Source: Pseudomonadota bacterium (GTDB lineage: Bacteria; Pseudomonadota; Gammaproteobacteria; Steroidobacterales; Woeseiaceae). Taken from it: a stretch of 44,257 nt of DNA. The notes below the pieces were generated by a model. It was not told the origin of the DNA and made no database searches. It worked only from the letters and a program-made list of their open reading frames with translations. This document shows positions 26,891 through 34,656 of this stretch, one piece after another (the stretch's first letter is position 1; each line of letters begins with the position of its first letter). Where the stretch lies: NCBI GenBank assembly GCA_022567295.1, contig JADFHE010000022.1:1-44257 (forward strand), written 5' to 3'. The position numbers and the translations under genes are program-made.

Positions 26891-29155
26891 ATGGGAATGC
26901 AACAGAGAAAGATGGTCGTTAATCGACGCACGTTCCTCGCTACCAGCGTCAGCGCAGGTCTCGTCATGGGCTTCGGGACATTGCTGCCAGGATGCAGCCG
27001 TGAGGAGGCCGCGAGCGATCTCGCCGCCGGTGATGTAAGTCGCGTATTTTCGCCGGCCGTCTGGTTCGAAATCGATGGCAGCGGCAACGTGCTGATCAAT
27101 ATCGCCAAGGCGGAAATGGGCCAACATGTTGGCACCGCGCTGGCACGTATCGTCGCAGATGAACTCGGTGCGGATTGGGGCAGCGTCACAATCAAACACG
27201 TCGATACGGATCCGAAATGGGGCTACATGGTCACGGGCGGTTCCTGGTCCGTGTGGTCGAGTTTTGCCATGTTGTCGCAAGCCGGGGCGGCCGGCCGCAC
27301 GGTTTTGCTCGATGCCGGGGCGAAGCTGCTGGGCGTAAACGCATCCGATTGCACGGCCGAGGCGGGACAGGTTATAGCCGGCGATCAGCAGGTGTCTTTT
27401 GCCGATATCGTTGCAAAGGGTGATATCAGCCGATCATTCAGCGCCGAAGAGCTGGCGGCAATGCCCGTCAAGCCGGCCGCAGCGCGCCGCCTGATCGGCA
27501 AGGACGTTGACGCCCTTGATATTCCCGAGAAAACACAGGGTACAGCCGTTTATGGTCTCGACGCCGAATTGCCCGGCATGGTGTATGCGCATCCAATGAT
27601 TCCGCCGACGCGCTATGGCAGCACGATACTCTCAATCGACGATAGCGCCGCCAAAGACATTCCAGGCTACTTACAGACACTGACGATCAAGGACCCGAGT
27701 GACCTGATTCAGGGCTGGGCCGTAGTCGTTGCGGAGAATTTCCCGGCTGCCATGAAAGCCGCGGCAGCCGTGACGGTCGAATGGGAGGCCGGGCCGACAG
27801 CCGGAGTAAGCGAAGCCGATCTGTTCGCCGAAGGTGCCAGGCTGGTTGCTGATTCGGCCAGCGGCGTATTGTTCGTCGACGACGGCGACGTCGCGGCGGC
27901 CAGGGAAAGTGCGGCGAGTACGCATACGGCTACCTATCGAACCGGCTCGGCGCTGCATTTCACGCTGGAGCCGCAGAATGCGCTGGTCGAGTGGGTCGAT
28001 GGAAAATGCCACATACATGCGGGCAATCAATGGCAGTCATTGATCTTGTCGTTTATCGCTGCCGCCCTGGAGATTCCCGAGACGGACATCGTTATCCACC
28101 AGTACTATCTCGGCGGCGGCTTCGGTCGACGATTGTTCGGCGATCAAATGATTCCAGCCGCCCTGGCTGCCCGCGAAATGGGGCGGCCCGTCAAACTCGT
28201 ATTTCCACGCGCGGAGGACAGTCGCTTCGACTGCGTCCGGTCCCCGTCGGTCTGCAAGCTTGATGCGTCCTTCGACGCTGATGGCGGACTGACCGGTATC
28301 GAACACGCCGCGGCCGCGGGTTGGCCATCGTTATCGATGGCGCCAGGCTTTCTTGGAGACGCCGTTGACGGCAACGGCAAGTACGATGGGTTTTCGATCA
28401 GCGGTGCGGATCATTGGTACACATTGTCGAACCACCGTGTCCGCGCAATCAATAACGATCTCGCCCAACGCACGTTCCTACCGGGTTGGTTGCGCTCAGT
28501 AGGCCCGGGCTGGATTGGCTGGGGTGTTGAATGTTTCATGGATGAACTGGCAGCGATAGTGGGTGCGGATCCAATTGACTTTCGACTCGAGCTCCTCGAT
28601 GCGGCAGGCAAGAATGCGGGTAGCAGTCCCAACTCCGTCGGTGGCGCGTCACGACTGGCCGCCGTACTCAGAGATGTGAGCGGCCGAGCCGACTGGGGAC
28701 GGTTGTTACCGGAAGGTGAGGCTTATGGCGTCGCGGTTGCTCACGGACAGGAACGCAACATGCCGACCTGGATTGCGTGTATCGCGCACGTGAAAGTCGA
28801 TGCGGAAACAAAAGCGATCACGGTCAAGAAGCTCTGGCAGTCAATTGATTGCGGAACCGTCATTCACCCGGACGGGGCGATGGCGCAGGCAGAAGGAGCG
28901 GCACTTTGGGGCGTGAGCCTTGCGCTGCACGAGGGGACGACCATCGAGCAAGGGCAGGTCAGCGACACCAACCTCGACTCCTATACGCCGCTGCGCATGG
29001 CAGATGTTCCGGAAATGGACATTCAGTTCATGGACAGCACCGAGTTTCCGACCGGCCTGGGTGAGCCACCCGTAATCGCCGTTGCGCCAGCCATTGGCAA
29101 CGCAATTTTCGCGGCAAGCGGAATTCGTGTTCGGGATTTGCCGATACGACTCTAG
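26891..29155 (+). CDS. Molybdopterin-binding subunit of an IorB-type hydroxylase, Tat-exported
   Basis: This 754-aa protein has a twin-arginine signal (VNRRTFLATSVSAGL, RR at 12-13) ending in LLPGC, so it may also be a lipoprotein (C35). The body has the family blocks HFTLEPQNALVEW, YLGGGFGRRLFGDQ and a C-terminal FPTGLGEPPVIAVAPAIGNA, in which the Glu of GLGEP is the expected active-site base. Members hydroxylate aromatic N-heterocycles or aldehydes at a molybdenum centre with molybdopterin cytosine dinucleotide. The small (2Fe-2S) subunit would have to be carried along by this Tat signal. Substrate and electron acceptor are unknown. No maturation gene (XdhC or MobA type) is nearby. Confidence 0.92.
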   Translation: MGMQQRKMVVNRRTFLATSVSAGLVMGFGTLLPGCSREEAASDLAAGDVSRVFSPAVWFEIDGSGNVLINIAKAEMGQHVGTALARIVADELGADWGSVTIKHVDTDPKWGYMVTGGSWSVWSSFAMLSQAGAAGRTVLLDAGAKLLGVNASDCTAEAGQVIAGDQQVSFADIVAKGDISRSFSAEELAAMPVKPAAARRLIGKDVDALDIPEKTQGTAVYGLDAELPGMVYAHPMIPPTRYGSTILSIDDSAAKDIPGYLQTLTIKDPSDLIQGWAVVVAENFPAAMKAAAAVTVEWEAGPTAGVSEADLFAEGARLVADSASGVLFVDDGDVAAARESAASTHTATYRTGSALHFTLEPQNALVEWVDGKCHIHAGNQWQSLILSFIAAALEIPETDIVIHQYYLGGGFGRRLFGDQMIPAALAAREMGRPVKLVFPRAEDSRFDCVRSPSVCKLDASFDADGGLTGIEHAAAAGWPSLSMAPGFLGDAVDGNGKYDGFSISGADHWYTLSNHRVRAINNDLAQRTFLPGWLRSVGPGWIGWGVECFMDELAAIVGADPIDFRLELLDAAGKNAGSSPNSVGGASRLAAVLRDVSGRADWGRLLPEGEAYGVAVAHGQERNMPTWIACIAHVKVDAETKAITVKKLWQSIDCGTVIHPDGAMAQAEGAALWGVSLALHEGTTIEQGQVSDTNLDSYTPLRMADVPEMDIQFMDSTEFPTGLGEPPVIAVAPAIGNAIFAASGIRVRDLPIRL

Positions 29156-29183
29156 GCTCGAAGATGAAGATCGCCCACAATAA

Positions 29184-29212
29184 AGGGCCCTCCCGGCTTC
29201 CGGGAGGACCCT
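29184..29212 (-). terminator. Strong hairpin between convergent genes, T-rich on the minus side
   Basis: AGGGCCCTCCCGG and CCGGGAGGACCCT pair as a 13-bp stem with one mismatch and a CTT loop. On the minus strand it follows the stop of the 29226-29675 gene and leads into TTTATTGT. On the plus strand it lies 28 bp after the iorB-like stop but lacks a T-tract, so it may serve both genes. Confidence 0.75.
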
Positions 29213-29225
29213 GCAACTCAAGCAA

Positions 29226-29675
29226 TTATTTGAGTGTGATTTCGCGCATGAGGTATTCGCCGGTGATGGTACGAATATCCGGGTAGGTCGGCACGATTTC
29301 ATCAGTTATCGCCTGATTTTCGTCGCTCCATTTCTTCATGAAAGCATCATAGTTGTCTTTTGATGGTTGTAGTGAGCTCGCGTCTTTGAAATCTGTGATG
29401 AGCACAACATTAAAGCTGCCGCTGTCCGGTAATTCGCTCACATAGATCGAATAGCCCTCGATCTGTCCTAACTCCATAGCGACCTTATTGCCTGTCACCC
29501 ACGTCTTGCTAAGACCTTCGAGGTATTTGTCGATCATGTTGGAATCGACTTTGACAGTCGTAACGTTCGATACCGTTTCACTAATGTCGTAGTCCGTCCA
29601 GGGGTCAAGATCAGCGACCGCGATACTTGCGCTGCCAGCCAGTAATACTCCTGCAAAAAATTGACGTATTTTCAT
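29226..29675 (-). CDS. Small secreted protein of unknown function
   Basis: This 149-aa protein starts with a clear signal peptide (MKIRQFFAGVLLAGSASIAVA) and a CTAGGAG leader. The mature part has alternating strand and helix segments (TVSNVTTVKVDSNMIDKYLE, GYSIYVSELPDSGSFNVVLI) compatible with a ferredoxin-like or dimeric alpha/beta-barrel fold, though no catalytic residue stands out. It is a single-gene unit ending at the hairpin at 29184-29212. A periplasmic or secreted location is likely. I cannot name a family. Confidence 0.8.
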   Translation of the reverse strand: MKIRQFFAGVLLAGSASIAVADLDPWTDYDISETVSNVTTVKVDSNMIDKYLEGLSKTWVTGNKVAMELGQIEGYSIYVSELPDSGSFNVVLITDFKDASSLQPSKDNYDAFMKKWSDENQAITDEIVPTYPDIRTITGEYLMREITLK

Positions 29676-29794
29676 TTTTTTCTCCTAGTAGTATCTTGTT
29701 GTTATTCAGACGCCCGTCGTATTGCACGACGATCGATATCGGCGACCCTACGCGCCTGTTGCCGTAAAATCGAGAGAATTCCAGGAGAGTCATC

Positions 29795-30175
29795 ATGCAT
29801 AAAAGTCGATTAGCCGGATTCATCGTGGATTGCGAGGGCGGCGATCTGGACAAAGCCGCGAGTTTCTGGGGACAGGCATTGGGCTACGACGTCATGCCGC
29901 TCAGCGACCCGGAAGATGAAAAATACCGCGAGCTTGATACCGGGCCGAACGGCTTACATATCGAAGTACAACGAGTCGACCATCCAAGCCGCGTTCACGT
30001 CGATATTGAAACGGACGACATCGAGGCGGAAGTAGAGCGACTTGAGGCGCTGGGTGCGAAGAAAATAGAGCAAATAAGAACCTGGTGGGTGATGGAAGCA
30101 CCGACCGGGCATCGCTTTTGCGTGGTTCGACCGCAGCGGGAAGATTTCGCTGACACAGCGAATGAGTGGCCGTAA
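29795..30175 (+). CDS. VOC-superfamily (glyoxalase-like) protein
   Basis: This 126-aa protein is a single-chain vicinal-oxygen-chelate fold. It has RLAGFIVDCEGGDLDKAASF at the first beta-alpha unit, FWGQALGYDV, NGLHIEVQRVDHPSRVHVDI at the middle, and GHRFCVVRP at the end. This pattern resembles the Glyoxalase_6 group, many of whose members have no known reaction. Possible metal ligands include H and E of LHIEVQ. AGGAG lies upstream of the ATG. It begins a plus-strand cluster with the CPXCG and CocE-like genes, only 6 bp before the next start. Confidence 0.88.
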   Translation: MHKSRLAGFIVDCEGGDLDKAASFWGQALGYDVMPLSDPEDEKYRELDTGPNGLHIEVQRVDHPSRVHVDIETDDIEAEVERLEALGAKKIEQIRTWWVMEAPTGHRFCVVRPQREDFADTANEWP

Positions 30176-30181
30176 AGCGAT

Positions 30182-30379
30182 ATGAGCATGCCCGAGCTTA
30201 CGGACAAGACCATCAGTTGCCCTTACTGCGGCGAGGCTATCTCCTTATTGGTCGACGGCTCTTTGCCTGAGCAGAGCTACGTCGAAGATTGCCAGGTCTG
30301 TTGCCGGCCTATTATACTGAATGTGTCGATTGATGCGGACGGGGATGTCGCTGTGCAAGTGCGGAGTGAAAATGAGTAG
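30182..30379 (+). CDS. CPXCG-motif cysteine-rich protein
   Basis: This 65-aa protein has the CPYCG motif (ISCPYCGEAI, about 12-21) and a second pair, DCQVCCRPI (about 36-44), giving a likely zinc ribbon of the small CPXCG family. It is cytoplasmic with no signal. The function of the family is not established. The stop overlaps the ATG of the CocE-like gene within ATGAGTAG, so translation of the two is probably coupled. The ribosome site is weak, fitting expression as part of the VOC transcript. Confidence 0.88.
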   Translation: MSMPELTDKTISCPYCGEAISLLVDGSLPEQSYVEDCQVCCRPIILNVSIDADGDVAVQVRSENE

Positions 30380-32438
30380 GGCGCCAATTCAGGCGTTGCC
30401 GCGGTATTTACTTATCATGCTGCTGCTCGCACGAGTTGCCACCGCTGCCGACGATGGCATAACGATTGAAGAGGCCTGGATCGAAATGCCCGACGGCGTG
30501 CTTCTCGCCGCCGACCTGTACAAGCCGGCCGGCCTCGAGCCCGGTCATAAATTACCGGTGTTGCTCGAGTACACGGCGTACCGGAAAACGGATTCCCGGT
30601 CCCGCAATTATTCGTTGTACTCTTATTTCATTGCGCGGGACTACATCGTAGCCAGGGTGGATATCCGCGGTACGGGAAATAGCGAAGGCCGCCTGATCCC
30701 GTACGAATATTCGGACATCGAACTGGACGACGGCGAAGTCATCATCGACTGGTTGTCGAAGCAGTCCTTCTCCAATGGCAATGTGGGCGTGTTCGGCATC
30801 TCCTGGGGTGGTTTCAATGCGATTCAACTGGCGGTTCGGCAACCGCCGGCGCTCAAGGCGATTATCGCGGTCGACGCCACCGAAGATCTGTACCAGGACG
30901 ACGTTCATTTCATGGACGGCATCATGCACATGGATTCCTGGGAGATGAGCCAGGACCTCGACAACACTCGTCCCGGTGCACCCGACTACGTCATTGATGA
31001 CGACAACTTTCGGAATCGTTTCGATACCGAACCCTGGATGCTGACGTACAAGAAGCAACAACGCGATGGGCCGTTCTGGGACCGGGCGTCGGCGCGCGAC
31101 AAGTACGATCAGATCAAGATTCCCGCGTTCCACATTGGCGGCTGGTACGACGGCTATCGCGACAGTCTGCCGCGCATGCTCGCCAACGTGGAGGCGCCGG
31201 TGAAGGCGATGATCGGCGCGTGGTCACATGCCTGGCCACACAACCCTTACCCAAAGCCGGGTATGGAATGGCGAAATGAAGCCGTGCGCTGGTTCGATCA
31301 GTTCCTGAAGGGCGAGGACACGGGCATCCTCGACGAACCGCGGTTCGCCGTTTACGTGCGTGACTGGCATCCGCCGGGTCCCTATCTCGACTACGCCCCT
31401 GGTTTCTGGCGCTGGGAAGAGGGCTGGCCGATCGCTCGAATTCAGCCAACGCGCATGTATCCGCAAGCCAATCACACCTTATCTATTGCAGAGGCTGACG
31501 AAACCGTCCATTCCCTGCGTTACGTGCCATCAAGTGGCCTCGAAGCTGGCGGTCCTGTCATGTGGTGGGGAGACGTTGCGCACGATCAGCGACCGACGGA
31601 TGCGTTCAGCCTGGTTTATCACACCGAGCCACTGGTAGCGGACACTGAAATCCTCGGACTCCCATTGGCCGGGCTCAACGTCTCGGCCGATGCTCCGCGG
31701 GCCAACTGGATGGTGAGGCTGTCCGATGTGGCACCGGATGGCACGGTCACGCAGGTCGCCGGCGCCGCGTTCAACGGCACGCATCGCAATTCCGCGCGAG
31801 AACCTGAGGATATTGTTTCGGGCGAGGCGTTCGATCTCGAGATCGAAATGCATTTCACGTCGTGGGTGTTCCCGAAAGGTCATCGCATTCGTTTTGCCGT
31901 GTCCAATGCGCAGTGGCCGATGTTATGGCCGACGCCTTATCCCATGACAACGACGCTGCGTCTTGGTGGCGCCAATGGATCATTCGTCGAGTTACCGATA
32001 GCCCCGCCGGGCCATCTCGAGTCGCCGGCTTTTCTGCCGCCGAAGCCCGATCCGAAATACCCCGGCTATGAGTCCATCGATGCGGGCACGAGCTCGGGCT
32101 ATGGCGAGATCTCGTCAGTGGATCGCAATCCGCAAACCGGTGAAGTGACCGCAACCGCTACAAATTCGGGCGCTACGAAGTATCCGTGGGGTATGGAGAC
32201 GTATCAAGAAACCATCGTGCACAAAACCTCGGACGCGCACCCGGAAAACACTTCGATGACCGGGACGCATCGCTTAGAGGTAAAGTTGGAAGGCCGTACG
32301 CTGCTGTGGGAGGGGAAGCTGTCGTTCTCGAGTGATCGTGAGAACTTCTACTACCAATACTCCCGCAGGATCAGTGAAAACGGCGAGCTAGTGCGGGAGA
32401 AATCATGGCAGGAGACGATACCGCGGGATTATCAGTGA
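30372..32438 (+). CDS. CocE/NonD-family hydrolase (S15-like X-Pro acyl hydrolase), exported
   Basis: This 688-aa protein starts at the ATG at 30372 with a signal peptide (ALPRYLLIMLLLARVATAAD). An upstream frame start at 30321 would lie within the CPXCG gene. The alpha/beta-hydrolase nucleophile is in FGISWGGFNA (S144), with a likely acid in HIGGWYDGY and His in IGAWSHAWPH. The C-terminal jelly-roll (about 430-570) is typical of the CocE/S15 family. Members cleave X-Pro peptides, cocaine-type esters or cephalosporin esters, so the substrate is open. The GIRFAVSNAQWPM-like segment matches the family's C-terminal domain. It overlaps the upstream gene by 8 bp. Confidence 0.9.
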   Translation: MSRAPIQALPRYLLIMLLLARVATAADDGITIEEAWIEMPDGVLLAADLYKPAGLEPGHKLPVLLEYTAYRKTDSRSRNYSLYSYFIARDYIVARVDIRGTGNSEGRLIPYEYSDIELDDGEVIIDWLSKQSFSNGNVGVFGISWGGFNAIQLAVRQPPALKAIIAVDATEDLYQDDVHFMDGIMHMDSWEMSQDLDNTRPGAPDYVIDDDNFRNRFDTEPWMLTYKKQQRDGPFWDRASARDKYDQIKIPAFHIGGWYDGYRDSLPRMLANVEAPVKAMIGAWSHAWPHNPYPKPGMEWRNEAVRWFDQFLKGEDTGILDEPRFAVYVRDWHPPGPYLDYAPGFWRWEEGWPIARIQPTRMYPQANHTLSIAEADETVHSLRYVPSSGLEAGGPVMWWGDVAHDQRPTDAFSLVYHTEPLVADTEILGLPLAGLNVSADAPRANWMVRLSDVAPDGTVTQVAGAAFNGTHRNSAREPEDIVSGEAFDLEIEMHFTSWVFPKGHRIRFAVSNAQWPMLWPTPYPMTTTLRLGGANGSFVELPIAPPGHLESPAFLPPKPDPKYPGYESIDAGTSSGYGEISSVDRNPQTGEVTATATNSGATKYPWGMETYQETIVHKTSDAHPENTSMTGTHRLEVKLEGRTLLWEGKLSFSSDRENFYYQYSRRISENGELVREKSWQETIPRDYQ

Positions 32439-32467
32439 ACTTAAGCACGTGCCTGGCTGTGTCCTGA

Positions 32468-33364
32468 TTACTCCTGCTCCGCTTCTTTTTTGATTACCCT
32501 TGATTTCACCATCAGCAAGGCACCTAGCATCAGTATGAAAATTGGGTAAAACGGTATCAGCGGGGAGTACGGTATGAATGGATCAACGAAATTAACAACG
32601 CTAAAACCATATAGAAATTCGTAGGCTGGTGGACTCCAGACCGAGCCTGAACCACTGCCGGCCAGGCCAATCAATATCGCCGCAACACCAGACAATAAAA
32701 ACAGCGTACGCATGCCGCCGGCATCCGAGGGTACTGCCGGTTGCCGCCAGCGCTTCTTGCTCCACGCACACAGTCGCAGGCCCCAGGCCAGGAAACCGCC
32801 CCAGTAATAAACGTAGTCGAGAAGAACGGCGGGACCTTCATAGTAGAAGAGATTGAACCAGTAGACGATCCAGGCATACATCCACAAATAGTAAATAGCG
32901 CTCCTGTGCAGGAGCTTCCACTGCTTTTGGGTCAAGCGACTGCGGCCAAATTTGAATGACGTCAGCACCATTGCGATCAGGAACGTGTAACCAACCACCC
33001 CCTCGACGACATCGCTGAGGACATAAACATCATTGACGTAGTGATCCGTATGTATTCCCACCAGCCACAAGATGAACATTAGTTGCCAGCCCATAGCTGT
33101 TGCGAAACAAAACCCGATAAATTTTCGATTGCGTAATAGCCAGCGAGTGAACGATCCGGGAAATAGCACCTGCAACGAGGATGCAGCAAAGACCACGTAC
33201 AACAACGGCACTGCGCGCCGTACGGAAAACTGAATCATCGAAGAGACACCTTCGGCGCTGGACAGGTCAACGCGGGTCATGCCGAGCACCATGCCTGCGG
33301 ATAAAGGTGTCGCTATCAGCCAGAACAGCTTCCAGCCATTGATCGACTTAATTTTTAACGTCAT
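32468..33364 (-). CDS. Ferric-reductase-like (MsrQ-type fold) membrane protein lacking most heme histidines
   Basis: This protein of about 298 aa has around seven membrane helices. The arrangement RRAVPLLYVVFAASSLQVLF, NRKFIGFCFATAMGWQLMFI and LLHRSAIYYLWMYAWIVYW follows the ferric-reductase-like transmembrane domain. In MsrQ-like proteins the second block carries a heme His where this one has Trp-Gln. The third carries two His 13 residues apart, and here only the first remains. Heme binding is therefore doubtful. I prefer the ATG at 33364 because TACAAT lies 7 nt before it; the alternative ATG at 33373 is also possible. No cytochrome-associated MsrP gene is in view. The gene converges with the CocE-like gene. 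Family assignment is moderate. Confidence 0.65.
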   Translation of the reverse strand: MTLKIKSINGWKLFWLIATPLSAGMVLGMTRVDLSSAEGVSSMIQFSVRRAVPLLYVVFAASSLQVLFPGSFTRWLLRNRKFIGFCFATAMGWQLMFILWLVGIHTDHYVNDVYVLSDVVEGVVGYTFLIAMVLTSFKFGRSRLTQKQWKLLHRSAIYYLWMYAWIVYWFNLFYYEGPAVLLDYVYYWGGFLAWGLRLCAWSKKRWRQPAVPSDAGGMRTLFLLSGVAAILIGLAGSGSGSVWSPPAYEFLYGFSVVNFVDPFIPYSPLIPFYPIFILMLGALLMVKSRVIKKEAEQE

Positions 33365-33371
33365 GGACCGC

Positions 33372-33377
33372 ATTGTA
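33372..33377 (-). promoter_or_regulatory. TACAAT 7 nt before ATG (candidate leaderless promoter)
   Basis: TACAAT on the minus strand (5 of 6 to TATAAT) is followed by seven bases and the ATG at 33364. No Shine-Dalgarno lies between them. If this promoter is real, the alternative ATG at 33373 would be untranscribed. Confidence 0.3.
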
Positions 33378-33426
33378 CGGAATACCGGTGTGATGATCTG
33401 CTTGCCGTATGGGCGCGGAAGTTGAG

Positions 33427-34095
33427 TTACGTTGAAACCGGCAAATGCCCGGCTTTCAGGTACAACAACGCGCCTTCGTCGCGAGTGAACGCGTTGTGGC
33501 TGCTCTGGTCTGGATTGCGCAGCCAGGTGCCGGCCGGGTACTCGCCGTATTCGTCACAAAAACACCCTTCGATGACGAAGACTTCCTCGCCGCCATGATG
33601 CGTGTGCTCCTTGAACGGCGTGTTCGGTGCCCAGCGAATCAACACCACATTTTCGTCCCGAAACTGATGCAAAGGCATCAGCTCCAGCCCAGGTTCGTAT
33701 CGCTCTGGCCACTCCGCAGCGCGCGTGTCGATGATCACGGACGCGTCGTCCTCTTTATCGAACTGATGCAGTTTGACGAAAATAAGACAGCCCTGTTCGC
33801 CAACCCGGGGAGAATGACTCGTGCCGATGGGATTCCGAACATAGGTGCCGGCTGGATACATCTGATGTTCGTCACCGAATGCACCTTCCAGCACAAAAAA
33901 CTCCTCGCCGCCGCCGTGAATGTGCGGTGGGAAGGTGCTGTTGGGCGGGAAGCGCACCAACGAGGTGGCGCGCGCCACTTCATCGCCAACGCGATCGAAC
34001 ATCATGCGTTCGACGCCAGGCGTTGGCGAATCGACCCAGCGGTAGTCCTCCGGGCGGACCACCGCTCTTTCTGAAAAGTCCGCGTTTAGCCGCAC
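33427..34095 (-). CDS. Double-cupin (ChrR-like) protein
   Basis: This 222-aa protein contains two cupin modules. Module 1 has PPHIHGGGEEFFVLEGAF and GTSHSP; module 2 has EHTHHGGEEVFVIEGCF and SSHNAF. Each has the His-His-Glu...His metal-ligand pattern, as in the ChrR cupin-like (Cupin_7) domain, but the protein lacks the anti-sigma zinc domain at its N-terminus. Binding of zinc or iron is expected. Its enzymatic or sensory role is unknown. The start is a GTG at 34095, only 3 bp after the stop of the GFA gene, so the pair is co-transcribed. The ribosome site is poor, suggesting coupling. Confidence 0.85.
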   Translation of the reverse strand: MRLNADFSERAVVRPEDYRWVDSPTPGVERMMFDRVGDEVARATSLVRFPPNSTFPPHIHGGGEEFFVLEGAFGDEHQMYPAGTYVRNPIGTSHSPRVGEQGCLIFVKLHQFDKEDDASVIIDTRAAEWPERYEPGLELMPLHQFRDENVVLIRWAPNTPFKEHTHHGGEEVFVIEGCFCDEYGEYPAGTWLRNPDQSSHNAFTRDEGALLYLKAGHLPVST

Positions 34096-34098
34096 ACG

Positions 34099-34542
34099 TT
34101 ATGCAGACGCGGACGCCGGCCAGACGAATTCGGGACGCAAGCCCTCGTAGACAGGACGACCATCATCCGGTGCGTCAGCACCAGCGGACGGGTCATAGAA
34201 CGCGTGGTAAGTCGCCGGCAGGCTCTCTGCATCGTAGCCCATGATGTTCGGCACAATGGCGCGGATTCGTCCTTCCTTGTCATCGAGCATGATGGGTGAG
34301 TCACAGTCCGAGCAGGTGCACAGCTCGAGCGGCCCATCAGGGTTGTCCTTGTTGAACGGTTGCCGATTCAACCCGTCGAGGTTGTCTACTTCGAGATCGC
34401 CGTGGTTAAAGAAGACGACATGCGTGGTATCTTGCCCGGTCACGCCTTTACAGACAGAGCAGTGGCAAGTGTGGTTGTCGATCGGGTCGTTATCGGAATG
34501 GGTGTGAACGTGGTCGCACCCGCCTTCATATTTGTGTGACAT
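34099..34542 (-). CDS. GFA/CENP-V-domain protein
   Basis: This 147-aa protein has zinc motifs of the glutathione-dependent formaldehyde-activating family: HTCHCSVCKGVTG (about 24-36) and ELCTCSDCDSPIML (about 73-86). The N-terminal CxC of typical members (CxCGAVRY) is replaced by a single Cys with several His (GGCDHVHTHSDND), so the first site may be altered. Most GFA proteins have no proven formaldehyde activity. It is probably a cytoplasmic metal protein. GAGGTAACAAGCC precedes the ATG. It is the first gene of a GFA-cupin operon and lies just downstream of the REP element at 34595-34646. Confidence 0.82.
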   Translation of the reverse strand: MSHKYEGGCDHVHTHSDNDPIDNHTCHCSVCKGVTGQDTTHVVFFNHGDLEVDNLDGLNRQPFNKDNPDGPLELCTCSDCDSPIMLDDKEGRIRAIVPNIMGYDAESLPATYHAFYDPSAGADAPDDGRPVYEGLRPEFVWPASASA

Positions 34543-34594
34543 GGCTTGTTACCTCTTATATGACACCAACCCGTTAAGTATAGCAGCGGATACC

Positions 34595-34646
34595 TGTAGG
34601 AGCGGCCCTTGAGCGCGACCTGTCGCGGCCAGGGGCCGCTCCTACA
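34595..34646. repeat. REP-like palindromic element (TGTAGGAGCGGC type)
   Basis: This 52-bp imperfect palindrome begins TGTAGGAGCGGC and ends GCCGCTCCTACA. An inner stem GCGCGAC / GTCGCGG closes on a 2-nt turn, making one long hairpin. The end sequence matches my recollection of the widespread REP repeats of Pseudomonas and Xanthomonadales, which are mobilised by RAYT transposases. It lies in the 114-bp gap between two co-directional minus-strand genes. No RAYT gene is in view. Confidence 0.8.
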
Positions 34647-34656
34647 AGGGTCACAC

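Noticed and set aside
29715..29731. CGTCGT-N5-ACGACG inverted repeat between the secreted protein and VOC genes
   Set aside because: Short and GC-periodic, likely chance; no regulator or conserved position supports it.
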